Assembly (NCBI GenBank): GCA_016648135.1
Contig: JADDOH010002568.1
Location: forward strand, 1 to 64,000
Direction of reading: 5' to 3'
Length of the DNA stretch: 64,000 bases
DNA from: Agrypnia vestita
Taxonomy: Eukaryota; Arthropoda; Insecta; Trichoptera; Phryganeidae
Part shown: piece by piece, positions 31,801 to 42,727 of the stretch
How positions within the stretch are numbered: the first letter of the stretch is position 1
Layout of the letters: every line of letters starts with the position of its first letter
The notes under the pieces: model-generated
What the model saw: the letters and a program-made list of their open reading frames with translations, nothing else
Database searches by the model: none
What the model was told of the DNA's origin: nothing
Position numbers and translations under genes: made by a program

Positions 31801-32750
31801 TGGCGGTCGCTGGCTCCTACTCTGTCGTTAAATATCTGTCGTTAAATATCTGCCGTCGGATCCGACAAAGCAGCACGGAAAAGCCACTGTTTCCTCTAAA
31901 ATATTTAACAAATAATTTGGCAAATGCAGTATATGAAATGAAAATGCCAATTTACATTTTAATTATTAAAAATTTTGAATGAAGAAATGTTTGGATTTTA
32001 TATTTCGTTTCGAGAAAAATAAATGTCCAGAAGTTATAAAAGGGAAGATTCTCAGAAAAGCGGCAGCATTTTTAGTAATTTTTCGAATCGGTAATACTTA
32101 TTTTCGTGCCAGTTTTTTAATCTTTATTTCTCTTCGACTATTTTCGAAGAATTTTCCTTTTGTTCGCTCAATTTATAATTGCATTTCGCGTTTTACTAAT
32201 CCTCATTTCGAACGATAAAAGAAGTGGAGTTTTCAAATCGATTTGCCGGTGGGTTCCAGCCGGGATCCGGGAAGAGATTCGAGACGCGTGGACGTTGATC
32301 AGTCCCTTTTCCCGGGGCTGGAACGCAAACAGCGCGCAACACCGATTCAGAGCAACGAATCACTCGGCGCGTGTGGGTTTTTCATTTTTTGTTAATCAAT
32401 CATCGGCCAGGCGGTCCGGCTGCAACCATTAATACGAGTTGCTTTATTTCACACAGAGCGGTGCGAATTGCATACAAGGTTGGGTCGTACCAACGCGGCG
32501 GTCTTCATTCTAACGATGCCCTCACCTTCGCCGCTGTGAACAAGTGTATTTATTAGAAATGGGTCGATCCGTTGTACGCCACTAACAGTTATTTATTAAC
32601 GCTTTGCAGTTCTTCACAATATTAGGATGTAAATTTTTCGTCATTTTACCGCGCTTGCATTAGCTTCACCTGTTTGTCTGGATGTAATCTTAAGCCCGAA
32701 TACAGAGTCAAGCCTTTTTAAAGCGTACTTTGCAGTTCAAATTAATGGTC
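31801..32750. other. no gene seen; CpG-rich 32220-32440
   Basis: A tandem TCTGTCGTTAAATA doubles at 31829-31855. The segment 32220-32440 is GC-rich with restriction-type palindromes (GGATCC, CCCGGG) but shows no coding motif. Confidence 0.4.
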
Positions 32751-32889
32751 CCTTCATCAGGATACAACGCATACTCAAACGTATACGTTGTATGAAGAGA
32801 AAGGAATGGAAAGCCCCGAAACATGTCGGTTTTTGCATCAAATAAGTGGCGAAAAAATAAGTATTTTCTTATTAATTATATTAATTTAT

Positions 32890-33035
32890 TAATTATATCC
32901 ATCATCAGGGCTGATATACCCTGCAATGGGATCCGAAACGTCGGCCAATGAGGTCACATATACGCGGCAGAATATCCCAGAAAACTATACACAGAAGATT
33001 CTGAACGACCGTGAAAAACTGAGAACATTTTTATA
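32890..33035 (+). repeat. hammerhead-bearing repeat R, copy 2 (core broken)
   Basis: Contains CTGATATACCCTGCAATGGG then ATCCGAAACGTCGGCC, followed by the repeat R words CAGAATATCCCAGAAAAC, TATACACAGAAGATT and CCGTGAAAAACTGAGAACAT. Relative to the other copies three bases are missing between CTGATG and ACCC, so helix II and the core are disrupted. Confidence 0.65.
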
Positions 33036-33045
33036 TTAATAGCTA

Positions 33046-33110
33046 GCTGCTTACCCATGCGGCTTTTGCACGAGTAAATTTTTAGTAATTGTAGCCATAT
33101 TTTATCAATT
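33046..33110 (+). repeat. insect repeat start (AGCTGC...CGGCTT), copy 1
   Basis: TAGCTGCTTACCCATGCGGC then TTTTGCACGAGTAAATTTTT aligns with TAGCTGCGCCCGCGCGGCTT then CGCACGCGTAGATTTTT at 40389-40428. This kind of start is widespread in insect LINE/SINE families; the family cannot be named from sequence alone. Confidence 0.45.
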
Positions 33111-33429
33111 TGTGTATCAACTTTAACATACAGATATAAGTCGTTGCGTACTTTTTTGAGTTCTACAACATCTCTATAGAAAATATTTAGATATCTCTTA
33201 CAGTTAAAGCAGCGCTAGTAAAAAACGCATTGTTCGACCATTTTTTCGCCGACTTTAGTTTTAAAATAGGTCACCACAAAAAGTCCTTTTATTTTAACGG
33301 GATAATATGTAGCCTATGTCCACTCTGAATGTCCATTCTAAATATCGGCGAAAGAATTTTTGAAATCGGATGAGTACAAATTCCCTGTTCCCATGTATTT
33401 AAGATAAACCAACTATATATATATTTTTT

Positions 33430-33754
33430 AAAACTAGCCCATAAAAACCAGGTTTTTATTATACTCCCTTTCTCATTGAATCAGGTTTCGTGCCTACTGC
33501 ATGGGTCGGGGTCATTACTCATTTGTATTGATTCCAATTTGAAAAAAAACGATTAAAATTTCGAAAAATCCAAAATTATACTTTAATTATTAAATCTTTT
33601 AAACGAAAATTTGTTAGATCGTTTTTATCTTCGCCACGAGTCTGCCTGCAAAGTTTCAGCTCGATTTGATCACGGGAAGGGGGTTAAAAATCGATACAAA
33701 GTTGTTCCGGCAGACAACAAACCGCAGGCGCTACGAGTTAAAAGAAAGGGAGTA
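33430..33754 (-). mobile_element. Helentron-like non-autonomous element C, copy 2
   Basis: Inverse orientation. The right boundary is TAAAAGAAAGGGAGTA (complement of TACTCCCTTTCTTTTA) and the left boundary is TAGCCCATAAAAACC. It shares GAAAATTTGTTAGATC, AAAGTTTCAGCTCGAT and CACGGGAAGGGGGTTAAAAA with copies at 35013, 45917 and 50444. Confidence 0.75.
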
Positions 33755-34206
33755 ATGATAAGCCGACGTGGAGAGGATTATCATCCTCATCCTTTCGATG
33801 TCAAATAATACACACACGCTTACACGAGTGATCCCGATGCGTAGATACACACATGCATCATTTATTCGAAACTTAACAAGCGAGGACACATTTTCATGTA
33901 CGGGATCGGACACATTTTCCAACAATGCGGCGCGCCGCTCGCCACAAGGTAGCGACAGTTGCGGCGCCACCTGGAGAGGAGACGCGCCGGGGCGCCTTCA
34001 AGGAAACGGATAATGGCGAAGAGCCAACGATCGCGAAGTAAAATTCTTGTTGACAAAACAGTCGACGTTAAACGCGCGTTATTTTTGACGTGCCATGTCG
34101 AAGGCGCGCGCTCAAAGGCAGAGATTTCTAATATATTAGAAAACGGGGTAGAAGAGCTGCCAATTTTGTGACGACAAAATAAAAGATGCTTTTTTTGTTG
34201 CCAATT
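33755..34206. other. no gene seen; GC-rich 33920-34010
   Basis: Overlapping open frames on both strands at 33731-34171 lack motifs. 33920-34010 is CpG-rich. Confidence 0.4.
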
Positions 34207-34560
34207 GTTTATTTTTTAATTTTGGACCATCATTACAGTAACTTATATCGATTACAAAAAATTCATTCGTTTCAAGTTAAGTAAAATGATAAAAACCCTG
34301 GAAAATTTCCAATTGGAACTGGAAGGTTTTTATGATTTTATTTGAATTATTAAAGGGAATAAATTTTTCATATTCGATATAAGTTACTGTAATGATGGTC
34401 CAAAGTTTTACAAAAAATAAATCAGAAATATTGAAATAAAAATGCAAATTTTGATGTCGCATATGCCCATAACTATTGATATTAGGTCATGGCTACATTT
34501 TCGAGTCATAATCGAGGCAGGAATATAGTCATGTAATTAACGTTTTACAAATAACCCTGT
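34207..34560 (+). repeat. MITE family B, lacking the left end
   Basis: Starts inside the left arm (TTTTGGACCATCATTACAGT), passes the symmetry centre GGAAAATTTCCAATTGGAAC and finishes with the right terminus CAAATAACCCTGTA. Confidence 0.8.
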
Positions 34561-34624
34561 ATATGATATTCTATCGATTAATATTTCTTCCTTATCAGAA
34601 AAAACATATTCTAAAGGGTGGCCT

Positions 34625-34990
34625 AATAGGCATGATAACAGATCTTGAAATAACATTCTATATTGTAGGTACACCTCTACTATTACCGAAAATAACATTA
34701 TTTCAGTAATAAACTAAGCTTTTACCCAAATAATTGCATTTTCATCTACATATTTTTAATTTCGCGCAAAAACGCCCGCAGCTTTCATTTCGTCCACGTG
34801 ACGTCAAGCCTCAGTAAACATTGCATTGCGTCTATGGCGACGGTTCAAAGACACGGTGATGGGTACTGAGGCGTGACGTCATTCGCTCTGACCGGTGTTT
34901 CAGTTGAAATTGCGGATTGCACAATTTTATACTCTTATTTCATTGAAAATTTTATTATTCTCAATGTGTATATTAGAACTGGAACGCGTG
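34625..34990 (-). repeat. MITE family A, copy 2 (inverse, truncated)
   Basis: Begins TAATAGGCATGATAACAG, the complement of the family's right end CTGTCATCATGCCTATT, then TATTACCGAAAATAACATTA, both TGACGTCA-type sites and CGGTGTTTCAGTTGAAATTG. The other end fades near 34990, just before element C copy 3. Confidence 0.8.
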
Positions 34991-35012
34991 ACGAGTTTTC
35001 TCTCTCATTTTT

Positions 35013-35459
35013 TACTCCCTTTATATTAACTCATGGCGTCTGCTTGCTTGACGAAAAAGCTTTGGATCGATTTTTAACCCAATTGCAATTGCAAAGTTTC
35101 AGCTCAATTGGATCACGGGAAAACCGGTGATCCAATCGAGCTGAAACTTTGCAAGCAGACTCGTGGCGACGATCAAGAAGATCTATCAGATTTTCGTTAA
35201 AAAAAAAAAATTTTGGATTTTTCAAAATTTTAATGATTTTTCATACAACTTACCAAGTTGTATGAAAATATTTCAACGTGTCTGTTAGACACGGAACCTG
35301 ATTATAGTATAATTTTGGATTTTTGGAATTTTTTTATTGCTCCCTTTCGTAGCGTCGCTCGACCGAAGCCCAACGCATAGGTTAAGCACCAAACTAGTTT
35401 CCACTAGTAAATGAGAAAGGGATTATAATACAAACTTGGTTTTTATGGGTTACTTTTTT
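35013..35459 (+). mobile_element. Helentron-like element C, copy 3, with internal hairpin
   Basis: Starts TACTCCCTTTATATTAACTC and ends with AAACTTGGTTTTTATGGGTT then ACTTTTTT. Near the end GAGAAAGGGATTATAAT complements the start, so the inverted repeat is subterminal, and AAAACTTGGTTTT can form a small 3' hairpin. At 35086-35150 this copy has an extra inverted copy of its own GATCCAATCGAGCTGAAACT block, making a hairpin of about 30-bp arms not present in copies 1, 2 or 4. Confidence 0.75.
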
Positions 35460-35699
35460 CATATTCACCCAGTCATCGGCTGTTTTACGATTGCGCCCGT
35501 TTCAAAACACGGTTCTCCTAGCGAACAGTCGGAAAATTTGTGTTACGCATGATTATTGTTACGCAAAATGTTATATATAGTGGCGTGTTATTTATAGCTC
35601 GCGCCTCGAGATCTGCCAAATCCTCTCCAGGAGAGCATCATTCAACGGAAACAATATAAATAACCTGCCCAGTGCGGTTCTTCAACACGGCACACTCGT

Positions 35700-36365
35700 G
35701 GCTCTGGTTAGAAAGGTATCCGGTCAAACATTCCTAATTCCTCATCTTAATTAAAGAGACATACATAGACAGCACTGTATACCTGGGCTGCAACTTAAAT
35801 GAAAGATGGAACCCTTCGGTTGAAATCAAATGCCGCGTAGAGCAAGCTCGTGCAACCTTTATCCGCATGAAAAAGATGTTCTGCAGTCATGATCTCAACC
35901 AAGTATTACGAATTCGAATGGTCAGATGCTACGTGTTTTCAGTATTGTTCTATGGAATGGAAGCATGGACGCTTACCGAAGAAATGATAAGGCGACTTGA
36001 GGCATTCGAGATGTGGATCTACAGAAGAATTCTTAAAATAAGCTGGATGAACAGAGTTACGAATGAAGATGTTATGGCTCGGATGAATAAAGAAAAAGAA
36101 GTTATTAAAACAATAAAAATCCTAAAACTTCAATACCTAGGACATGTGATGAGACGTCCAGAGAAATACGAGATCTTGCATCTCATAATGCAGGGAAAGA
36201 TTGCCGGAAGTCGGGGCCCTGGAAGAAGGACTTCATGGCTGAAAAACTTGAGATAGTTGTTTGGCCAGTCCTACTGTGGAGCTGCTCCGGGCCGCAGTAA
36301 ACAAAGTCCGCATAGCCAACATGATAGCCAACGTCCGTTAAACGGACAGGGCACGAGAAGAAGAA
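35700..36365 (+). pseudogene. RTE-like LINE, C-terminal open frame
   Basis: The frame at 35867-36256 is open: NQVLRIRMVRCYVFSVLFYG, MEAWTLTEEMIRRLEAFEMW, IYRRILKISWMNRVTNEDVM, LKLQYLGHVMRRPEKYEILH and GRRTSWLKNLR. These are the classic C-terminal blocks of insect RTE-like LINEs. Upstream, YLGCNLNERW is readable at about 35782-35812 in another frame. The tail is GAGAAGAAGAAGAC at about 36355. Confidence 0.8.
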
Positions 36366-36419
36366 GACAGAGACGTCGATAAAACATATTGTAAGGAGGG
36401 TAAAAAGAATTACGCACTC

Positions 36420-37553
36420 CTGTCAAGTGCCAGTTGTTTGAAGCTGGCACAACACTATCGAAGGGTCTAGAGTTACCTACAGCTTTCGAGGGACGTCTGC
36501 AACCTTCCAGGAACATCTGGAAGTTGCGAGAACTTGCGAGTAAACACTAGAAAATTTATTTATAGTGTTTTATAAAATTATAAAATTCTTATGCACAGAA
36601 CTCATTCATCCCATAAGCAGAACCTCTTATGCACAGAACTCATTCATCCAGCGAACATGCAAAGCATACAATGACCACTTCAATGACATTGATATATTTA
36701 ATACCAACATCTCAGATCTTAAAAATCGTATTTAAACCGCTTATATTACTTGCTTCTATATCTTCACCGGATTAACTGAGACCGACCATCATCATACACA
36801 CACCACAGCCAAACTCTCATCACTCTTTGCACATACCCCCATATACCCCCACACACTCCACTCAGCCACAATCCCATACACCTCACTTCACTTCCCCCTC
36901 TAACTCCCACTCCTATCCCTCTATTTAATATATGTTTTCTTTATTGCTTGACTTAATATTTTATGCCGTGGATCTCTATAATTGGTCTACCAACTATCCA
37001 ATACGTAATGCCATTATAATAAATTATACTGTTGAGATTCCTAAAATAAATAAATAAATAAAATAAAAGCCTAGTAAATACTAGATAATTCTCGAGGGTT
37101 CGGAAATGCAACGTTATCGGGTATAAATCCAGGCCGCGGAGGGCCGTTGTTATTCCGACGTTTCTTACGACGCGGCTCTAGCGGCGAATCACGAAGCGAA
37201 AACGGTGTTACCATCAGGCGTTTGAACCAAGCGACAGATAATTGAGAGAAGTGCTCACTCTTGCGCGATAATTGAGCGAATAATCTGGAAAAATTATTAC
37301 GTAGCTAAATAAACCGGAGCAAACAAGACGTGCGGAAATTGGGTGGAACGTTCTAGTGAATAGTGAATAAAGTGTCTATTTACGAGTGATAAATTACGAA
37401 ACAGTTTAATTTAATTAATAGCGTTAAGTGAAATAGTGTTAAGTGAGCTTGTATGTTTTGATCAATAAATTAATCGGTAATTAATAAATCCATTATTGAA
37501 TTCCAGCGTTTTCATTAATTCCTCACGCAGCCACGACACCTGACAATACCTTC
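36420..37553 (+). repeat. LTR-like segment, copy 2, interrupted by a LINE tail
   Basis: Starts TGTCAAGTGCCAGTTGTTTG and ends CACGACACCTGACA; TGTCA/TGACA termini are what an LTR should have. Inside are GGCACAACACTATCGAAGGG, HSE-like GAA/TTC words at 36485-36530 and a TATA-like GGGTATAAATCC near 37119-37130. An A+T-rich block ending in AAATAAATAAATAAAATAAA (about 36590-37072) looks like an inserted LINE tail. Flanking direct repeats were not found, so the assignment is tentative. Confidence 0.4.
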
Positions 37554-37711
37554 AATACAAGCTAAGTAAATGGCTACGTCAACTCTGCGATTGAGGCCAG
37601 AATTCAGAGTCAATATGCAGATGATCGCATCCATGTATTGACTTTAAATTCAATGCACAGATCACAATATAGATCGCACTACTTTCAAACTAAATAAAAA
37701 TAGAGCAGCTT

Positions 37712-38048
37712 GTTGGTGTAGTGGTCATGACGCTCGCCTAGTGATCTGTTGGTGGTTCGAGCCTCATTCCACGACATCATCAAGTTAGCAGAGGCGTGCA
37801 GTGAGGACATCGCAGCGTAGAAGCCGGAAGTTTAGAAATAATTATATAAAATATAGAAATTGGTGCCGATATAAAATTGTAAAGAGATGAACTGGACCCC
37901 TTCGTTAAGCAAGGGGATTGGGTAATGACGGAACTATGTCCCTCCTCGCTTACGTTTAAGACACATTTATATTGCAGTTAAAGTCAAGCTAAAAGTATTA
38001 TAAAATGTCCTAGTCTTATATACAAATTCAAAAACCAATTAGTTCCGT
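37712..38048 (+). repeat. tRNA-derived SINE with body
   Basis: Box A-like TTGGTGTAGTGGTCATGACG and box B GGTTCGAGCC (37754-37763) are followed by a body including GGGGATTGGGTAATGACGGA and CTCCTCGCTTACGTTTAAGA. This is the fullest SINE copy in the window. RNA polymerase III boxes are intact. Confidence 0.7.
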
Positions 38049-38269
38049 CACATGTGCATAAAATACGAAATACAAGTTGGCGGGATTTTTGGATTTCACA
38101 AACAAAACTGGCTGGAAGGCAAAAAAAAATTGGTCAATGAGCTGCCAGCAAATGCGAAAGAAATAACTAGTCTCACTACTTTTCGTAGGTTAAATGCAAA
38201 ACATGTGAAATGCAATTTAATGTATAATCATGTTTTTTTATTTTATTTACGCTTAAACAGGCCAAAAAG

Positions 38270-38405
38270 CCCAATTACAGAAGCGAAACACATCCCAAAA
38301 CACCCAAGATTGAGTAAATCACATAGATTAATTGTGACCTCACCGGGGATCGAACCCGGAACACTCAGCGTGAGAAGCCAGTGTCATACCCACTGGGATG
38401 AGGGA
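38270..38405 (-). repeat. second tRNA-derived SINE type, minus strand
   Basis: Minus strand: GTGGGTATGACACTGGCTTC, then CCGGGTTCGATCCCCGG (38344-38360), a perfect 5-bp T-arm with box B GGTTCGATCC. The acceptor ends do not pair. The sequence differs from the 37712 type (anticodon arm region TTCTCACGCTGAGT), so it derives from a different tRNA. Confidence 0.6.
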
Positions 38406-38409
38406 TGTT

Positions 38410-39400
38410 ATGTTGTTTTATGTTTTTAAAATTTTGTTATTTTATGTTTTGAAAAAACTAATTATACTAGATGTACAAATGTATTTCTTATATATACCAA
38501 CAAACAAAAATATCGACCCGTAGTAGTAAAATGTCATTAAATCATTTCAGGTATAGTGTAATTTATTTGTATTTTAACTGTGCCAGTTTTGTAAATAATA
38601 ATTGAAGAGCGACATTTGTTTACTTACAAATTATTGAACCAATTTAAACAAAATGTGAGATTTTGGATCAAACTTGTCTTCGTGGAACAAAGTCGTATGA
38701 TTTTACGATACTTTTCTGGCAAACCGTTCGCGTAGGAATACGGGTAATAAAAATGCGTGTCTTTGTATTCGCAGTTAGGAATAGAACGCCATATCTATCA
38801 ACAGGTAACTACTCACGCTTGGCAGCATGCCATAAGATGTTATTGATCAATTGTTCCGTGGAGGCTGGTGATGCAACAATATCGGGAATCTGGTGACGTC
38901 ACTGGACACTACTCATGTTTGCGAGATCAAGTAGCTAACGTAAACTAATTTTGCTCCAGAATGTCGGTGAAATTAAATATTTTCTATATTAAAGGAAACA
39001 CATTATTGTTGTGAAGTTTCAGAACAAAGTTCTGTGAATTATTAAACAATTTTTATTAATCAATTAGAAAAGACATACAGAAAAATCAAATTTAATTTAA
39101 AATAACTGCGTGTGACCCGACCGCTGTGCGGCGCGGAGCATATTCAACTCTATCAGCTATAACTTTGTTATTTTTTTAACTTTTACCAGGCGTTTATAAG
39201 ACCTCAAGATTTAAAATGCAAATATTTAAAAATCGATTTTTTCGAACTTTCTAGATCGTCTGCTGCGTCACCAAAATCGCTGTAACTCGGTAAATAATTG
39301 GAATTTTGAAAAATCCCTTTGGGGACATACTCTTGAATGTGTAGACTTTGAAAATATATATTAAAAAATCGAGTTTTTTTCAATTTTTAGACTAGAACAC
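38410..39400. other. no gene seen
   Basis: A+T-rich. The block 39165-39370 (GACCTCAAGATTTAAAATGC, AAATCGATTTTTTCGAACTT) resembles 47735-47800, so an unnamed dispersed repeat is present. Confidence 0.4.
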
Positions 39401-39404
39401 CACC

Positions 39405-39788
39405 CCCTTAAATCGCGGTCCAGGGAGCTGAGTGAGTGCAGTGCAGTGAGAATGCAGTGTAGTGTGGTAGATAGAATAAAGAAAGGAGTGCCGAGATGGT
39501 TTGGTCATGTGGAACGTATGAACGAGGAAAGGATGGTTAAGAAATTATATGAGGCGAGTGTTGAAGGCAACATGAATAGAGGGCGTCCGCGAAAGACCTG
39601 GCACGATCAGGTACTACAAGTATTTGAGGATGGCCCTGTTAAAAGTCGCAAAAACCGTATAACGTTTATGAGACGATGTATGAATGTGGCCGAAGCAAAA
39701 GTGGTGTGCCAGGATAAAAGAGTGTGGCGTTCAATCCTCTCTGCCTACCCCTGCGGGGAAACGGCGTGATGGTTAGTTAGTTAGTTAG
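39405..39788 (+). pseudogene. LINE C-terminal frame with (TTAG)n tail
   Basis: The frame 39446-39769 gives VVDRIKKGVPRWFGHVERMN, NRGRPRKTWHDQVLQV and VWRSILSAYPCGETA, the C-terminus of an RTE-like LINE. It ends with ACGGCGTGATGGTTAGTTAG and a (TTAG)n run to 39788. The frame has no stop over 108 codons, pointing to a recent copy. Confidence 0.78.
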
Positions 39789-39930
39789 TATTAACTAATG
39801 TAAATAAACAATAAAAATAAATAAAAATAAAAAAGGGTTATTAAAAATAAAGTAAAATTAAAATTGGCCATTATATTCAGAACTACATAATAAATTGTAC
39901 ATAATATGTGGGGTATAAAATCAAAGACAT

Positions 39931-39975
39931 TTCCCCTGCGGGGAAACGGCGTGATGGTTAGTTAGTTAGTTAGAA
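39931..39975 (+). repeat. second copy of the LINE terminus and (TTAG)n
   Basis: CCCCTGCGGGGAAACGGCGT then GATGGTTAGTTAGTTAGTTA repeats the last 40 bases of the LINE that ends at 39788. The 140 bp between are A+T-rich. Confidence 0.85.
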
Positions 39976-40385
39976 TCATGTAAAATTACCCGATTATTAA
40001 TTATTATTTAACAAATGGGTCAAAGAAATACTCAAAACAACTTAAAATCATTTGAAAATCAAATCAGAATACAAAATAATTATTTTTCAACAGATTTTTT
40101 ACAACAACGATATGAACATCGCCGCGGAGCGGGCGTGCGAGATGCTCCTGTGAATACTGCCTCGGAATAATAAATCATCCCGCGGATAAATAAACACGCG
40201 GAACCGGGTGACCACTGAAACTGCTTTAAAAACTCGTCTCCAAAACGGTAAACCTGCAGCCGAATTCCTCGCAGAGCGGCCGAGGATCGCCGCACTCAAG
40301 AATTTGCATACGACAATTTTAATTCTTGTTACAAATTAAAAGTTTGCTGTTGCCGACGGACAAGACTTGCGTTATTTTATTTAGG
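39976..40385. other. no gene seen
   Basis: Includes a GC-rich block at 40120-40300 with minus-strand frames lacking motifs. Confidence 0.4.
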
Positions 40386-40625
40386 AACTAGCTGCGCCCG
40401 CGCGGCTTCGCACGCGTAGATTTTTAGTACGCTGTTTGGATCGTCACAGAACTTTCGCGAACCTTCTAGAACATTCTCCTTCCAGAACTTTCAGAAATTT
40501 ATCGAATGTGCAGGAACCTTCTAGACACGCCGACACATTCCGCCACTCAGATTAGAACCTTATAGAACCTTCTCCTTCTTTCTTTCTAGGGCAGGTTTTT
40601 CCGGAACCTTCTAGACTCACCGACG
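40386..40625 (+). promoter_or_regulatory. repeat start followed by a heat-shock-element cluster
   Basis: The repeat begins ACTAGCTGCGCCCGCGCGGC. From 40454 to 40476 five alternating units TTC, GAA, TTC, GAA, TTC occur with exactly two bases between each, a perfect pentameric heat-shock element. Further units are TTCcaGAA (40480-40487), GAAccTTC (40514-40521), GAAccTTC (40565-40572) and GAAccTTCtaGA (40604-40612). HSF binds arrays of inverted nGAAn units as a trimer, and three units suffice. Whether HSF uses this site is inference. Confidence 0.7.
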
Positions 40626-41159
40626 CAGTCGGCGCGGCTATTTTGAAACAATCTGAAGTATTTGCGGCCTTCCCATCCACAAAAAATGTGCTAGAAAGCA
40701 CATTTTCGTCACCCACTCCCGCCCACGCACAGCCGCCCCCACCAAACTCGTATATTTTCGATGTGACACCAAGGACTATCCACCGCCATAACCAACGGTG
40801 GGTGGTTGTGGCTGGTCGTGGAGAAAACTTGGCGGGTAGGGAAACACGGGTTTCTTTTTATATATATTGATTTAAACAGATTACTGGATGACATTTGAAC
40901 AAAATATGTAAAAAAAAAATCATTCAAGACGCTGTGACATGATACAGCTTAATTTTGGCATAATTTTTTGAAGTTGTACCGAGGGCGAAATTTTAGTATG
41001 CAACGAAATGCACGCGAATCATGTGACGGAAGTTTTCACACATGAAGTTATTTAATACAATTTAAAAAAAAATAGAAATGCGAACAGGGAATACGTGTCG
41101 CATCAATATTTTTACTATGTTCAAAGAAGCTAAATGCTTGTGCTGTAAAAATAGGACTA

Positions 41160-41262
41160 ACTTGCTGGTCTCCTGGAACGGGACTCGAACCATCGACCAC
41201 CAGATCACAAAGCGAGCGTCATGACCACTAAACCAACAAACTACTCAAAATCTGTTTTTAAC
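41160..41262 (-). repeat. tRNA-derived SINE head, minus strand
   Basis: Minus strand: TTGGTTTAGTGGTCATGACG as box A region and GGTTCGAGTCC (41181-41191) as box B, matching the 37712 copy. Confidence 0.7.
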
Positions 41263-42532
41263 TTTATTACCGCCAACTGGCGAAATCCTCCCGATTGTTT
41301 CTGCATCTTTCTGATATGTCTCTTTGCCGACGTAGAACAGGATTCTGTCATCTGCGGATAACTCTTTAGTTGTCAGTTCTTGTCAGTTACGCGTTTCCTC
41401 TTGTTCAAATAGTTCGTTATTATTCTTATTATCTACAATACAGCGTACGATTTAGTGAATTTTTGACTTTTGAAAATTATTTTCGAACTGCTAAAATTTG
41501 CACAAAAAAAAAACTATTTTTTGATACGCTACATCAGGTATGGCGATCCTGGGACACCCGTGCCCGAGGTGGCAAGTTTGAGAATTTGAATGGCACGTGA
41601 ACGATTTATAAGTTCAAAAATATATTTTAAATTTTTTAAGTTTAAGGAATTAAAATTTTGATTAAATAATCCATTTTGATTTTTATGCTGGCCACACTGC
41701 CTTTGACGTTTTCGTTTGAGGTTATGTAGTTTGTAATTTGTTGTTTATCATCGTCGCAGGTATCACTCTTAGTAAAGATAAGTTCGTCGATCTCATCTCG
41801 ATAATAGTGAATTGTAATGTACATAAATTGTAATTCAAGAAAGATTGGCTGATGAATCCAGTTGGTCGTGTGTATTACTAAAAGTGACGAAATATGAACC
41901 AGATATTAAGAATTTGTCATCGAATATACAACAGCAAAAATCTGATTGATAAATAACTAATGTGTATTGATTACGACTTTATTTTTAAGAAACTATACGG
42001 TAATTTTTAAGCTTGTAAATAAAATTCAGAAAAAAAAAACATTTTTTCTGTTTGTTAATTTTTTACTGCTTGGGCACGACACACAATCGAGAAATAATGA
42101 AATTATTTTACGGCAGACAGGGTACATTCCGCGTTACGTACGGCCGGCACACGACCGGTTAAAGGCAACTTCGGATGCACATCAGATTTCGGGCAAGAAT
42201 GTTGACAACCTTGTGCGTAATTATTGCGCGAAAATCGAACGCGTAATACGGTCTCGTTAGGACCGCCGACGTCGGCTGGCTCTGATGAGGACCACGCGTG
42301 CTGCGGTGTTCCCAACATGGGCAGGGTACTTGAATGCGCCATTGATGGCCGGGCCAGCTCCGAGCTGAAGTGGACTAACGGCCGAGCGAGGACGATGCGA
42401 CGTTCATCCGTTCATTTTTTTAAATTCCATTCTTGTTTTTTTTTAATATGCAGGCGATTATATTGACGTAAAGAGACGTGGTGAGATAAATCATAATTCC
42501 GCGGGTTTGGGTCAACTTCCCGACAAAATACG

Positions 42533-42533
<1 letters not shown>
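41263..42533. other. no gene seen; GC-rich 42110-42400
   Basis: The GC-rich segment gives overlapping frames on both strands with no motif. The rest is A+T-rich. Confidence 0.4.
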
Positions 42534-42563
<30 letters not shown>

Positions 42564-42596
42564 TCTATCTATATATATATATATATATATATCATA
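42534..42596. repeat. (AT)n microsatellite
   Basis: Two AT-dinucleotide runs separated by TAATTATCTATC. Confidence 0.95.
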
Positions 42597-42727
42597 TAAT
42601 GGGCATGTGATATATAAAAGATGGGAGAATCAGAGTGTTTTAAATTATGTACATAGTGCGGTGATTAGAAAATCCGAAGTGTTAACACCTAACTGTTTTC
42701 AAATCTGTGTACAGGCCCACCCTAATA

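Noticed and set aside
32753..32850. Further hammerhead near CTTCATCAGGATACAACG and CCCCGAAACATGTCGG
   Set aside because: The two halves are in the wrong relative orientation for one ribozyme; the GAAACATGTC word may be a Penelope tail remnant but lacks a CUGANGA core.
38340..38405. tRNA gene with a perfect T-arm on the minus strand
   Set aside because: No 7-bp acceptor stem or convincing anticodon arm, so it is a tRNA-derived repeat.
39776..39788. Interstitial telomere repeat
   Set aside because: The unit is TTAG rather than TTAGG and it is the tail of a LINE.
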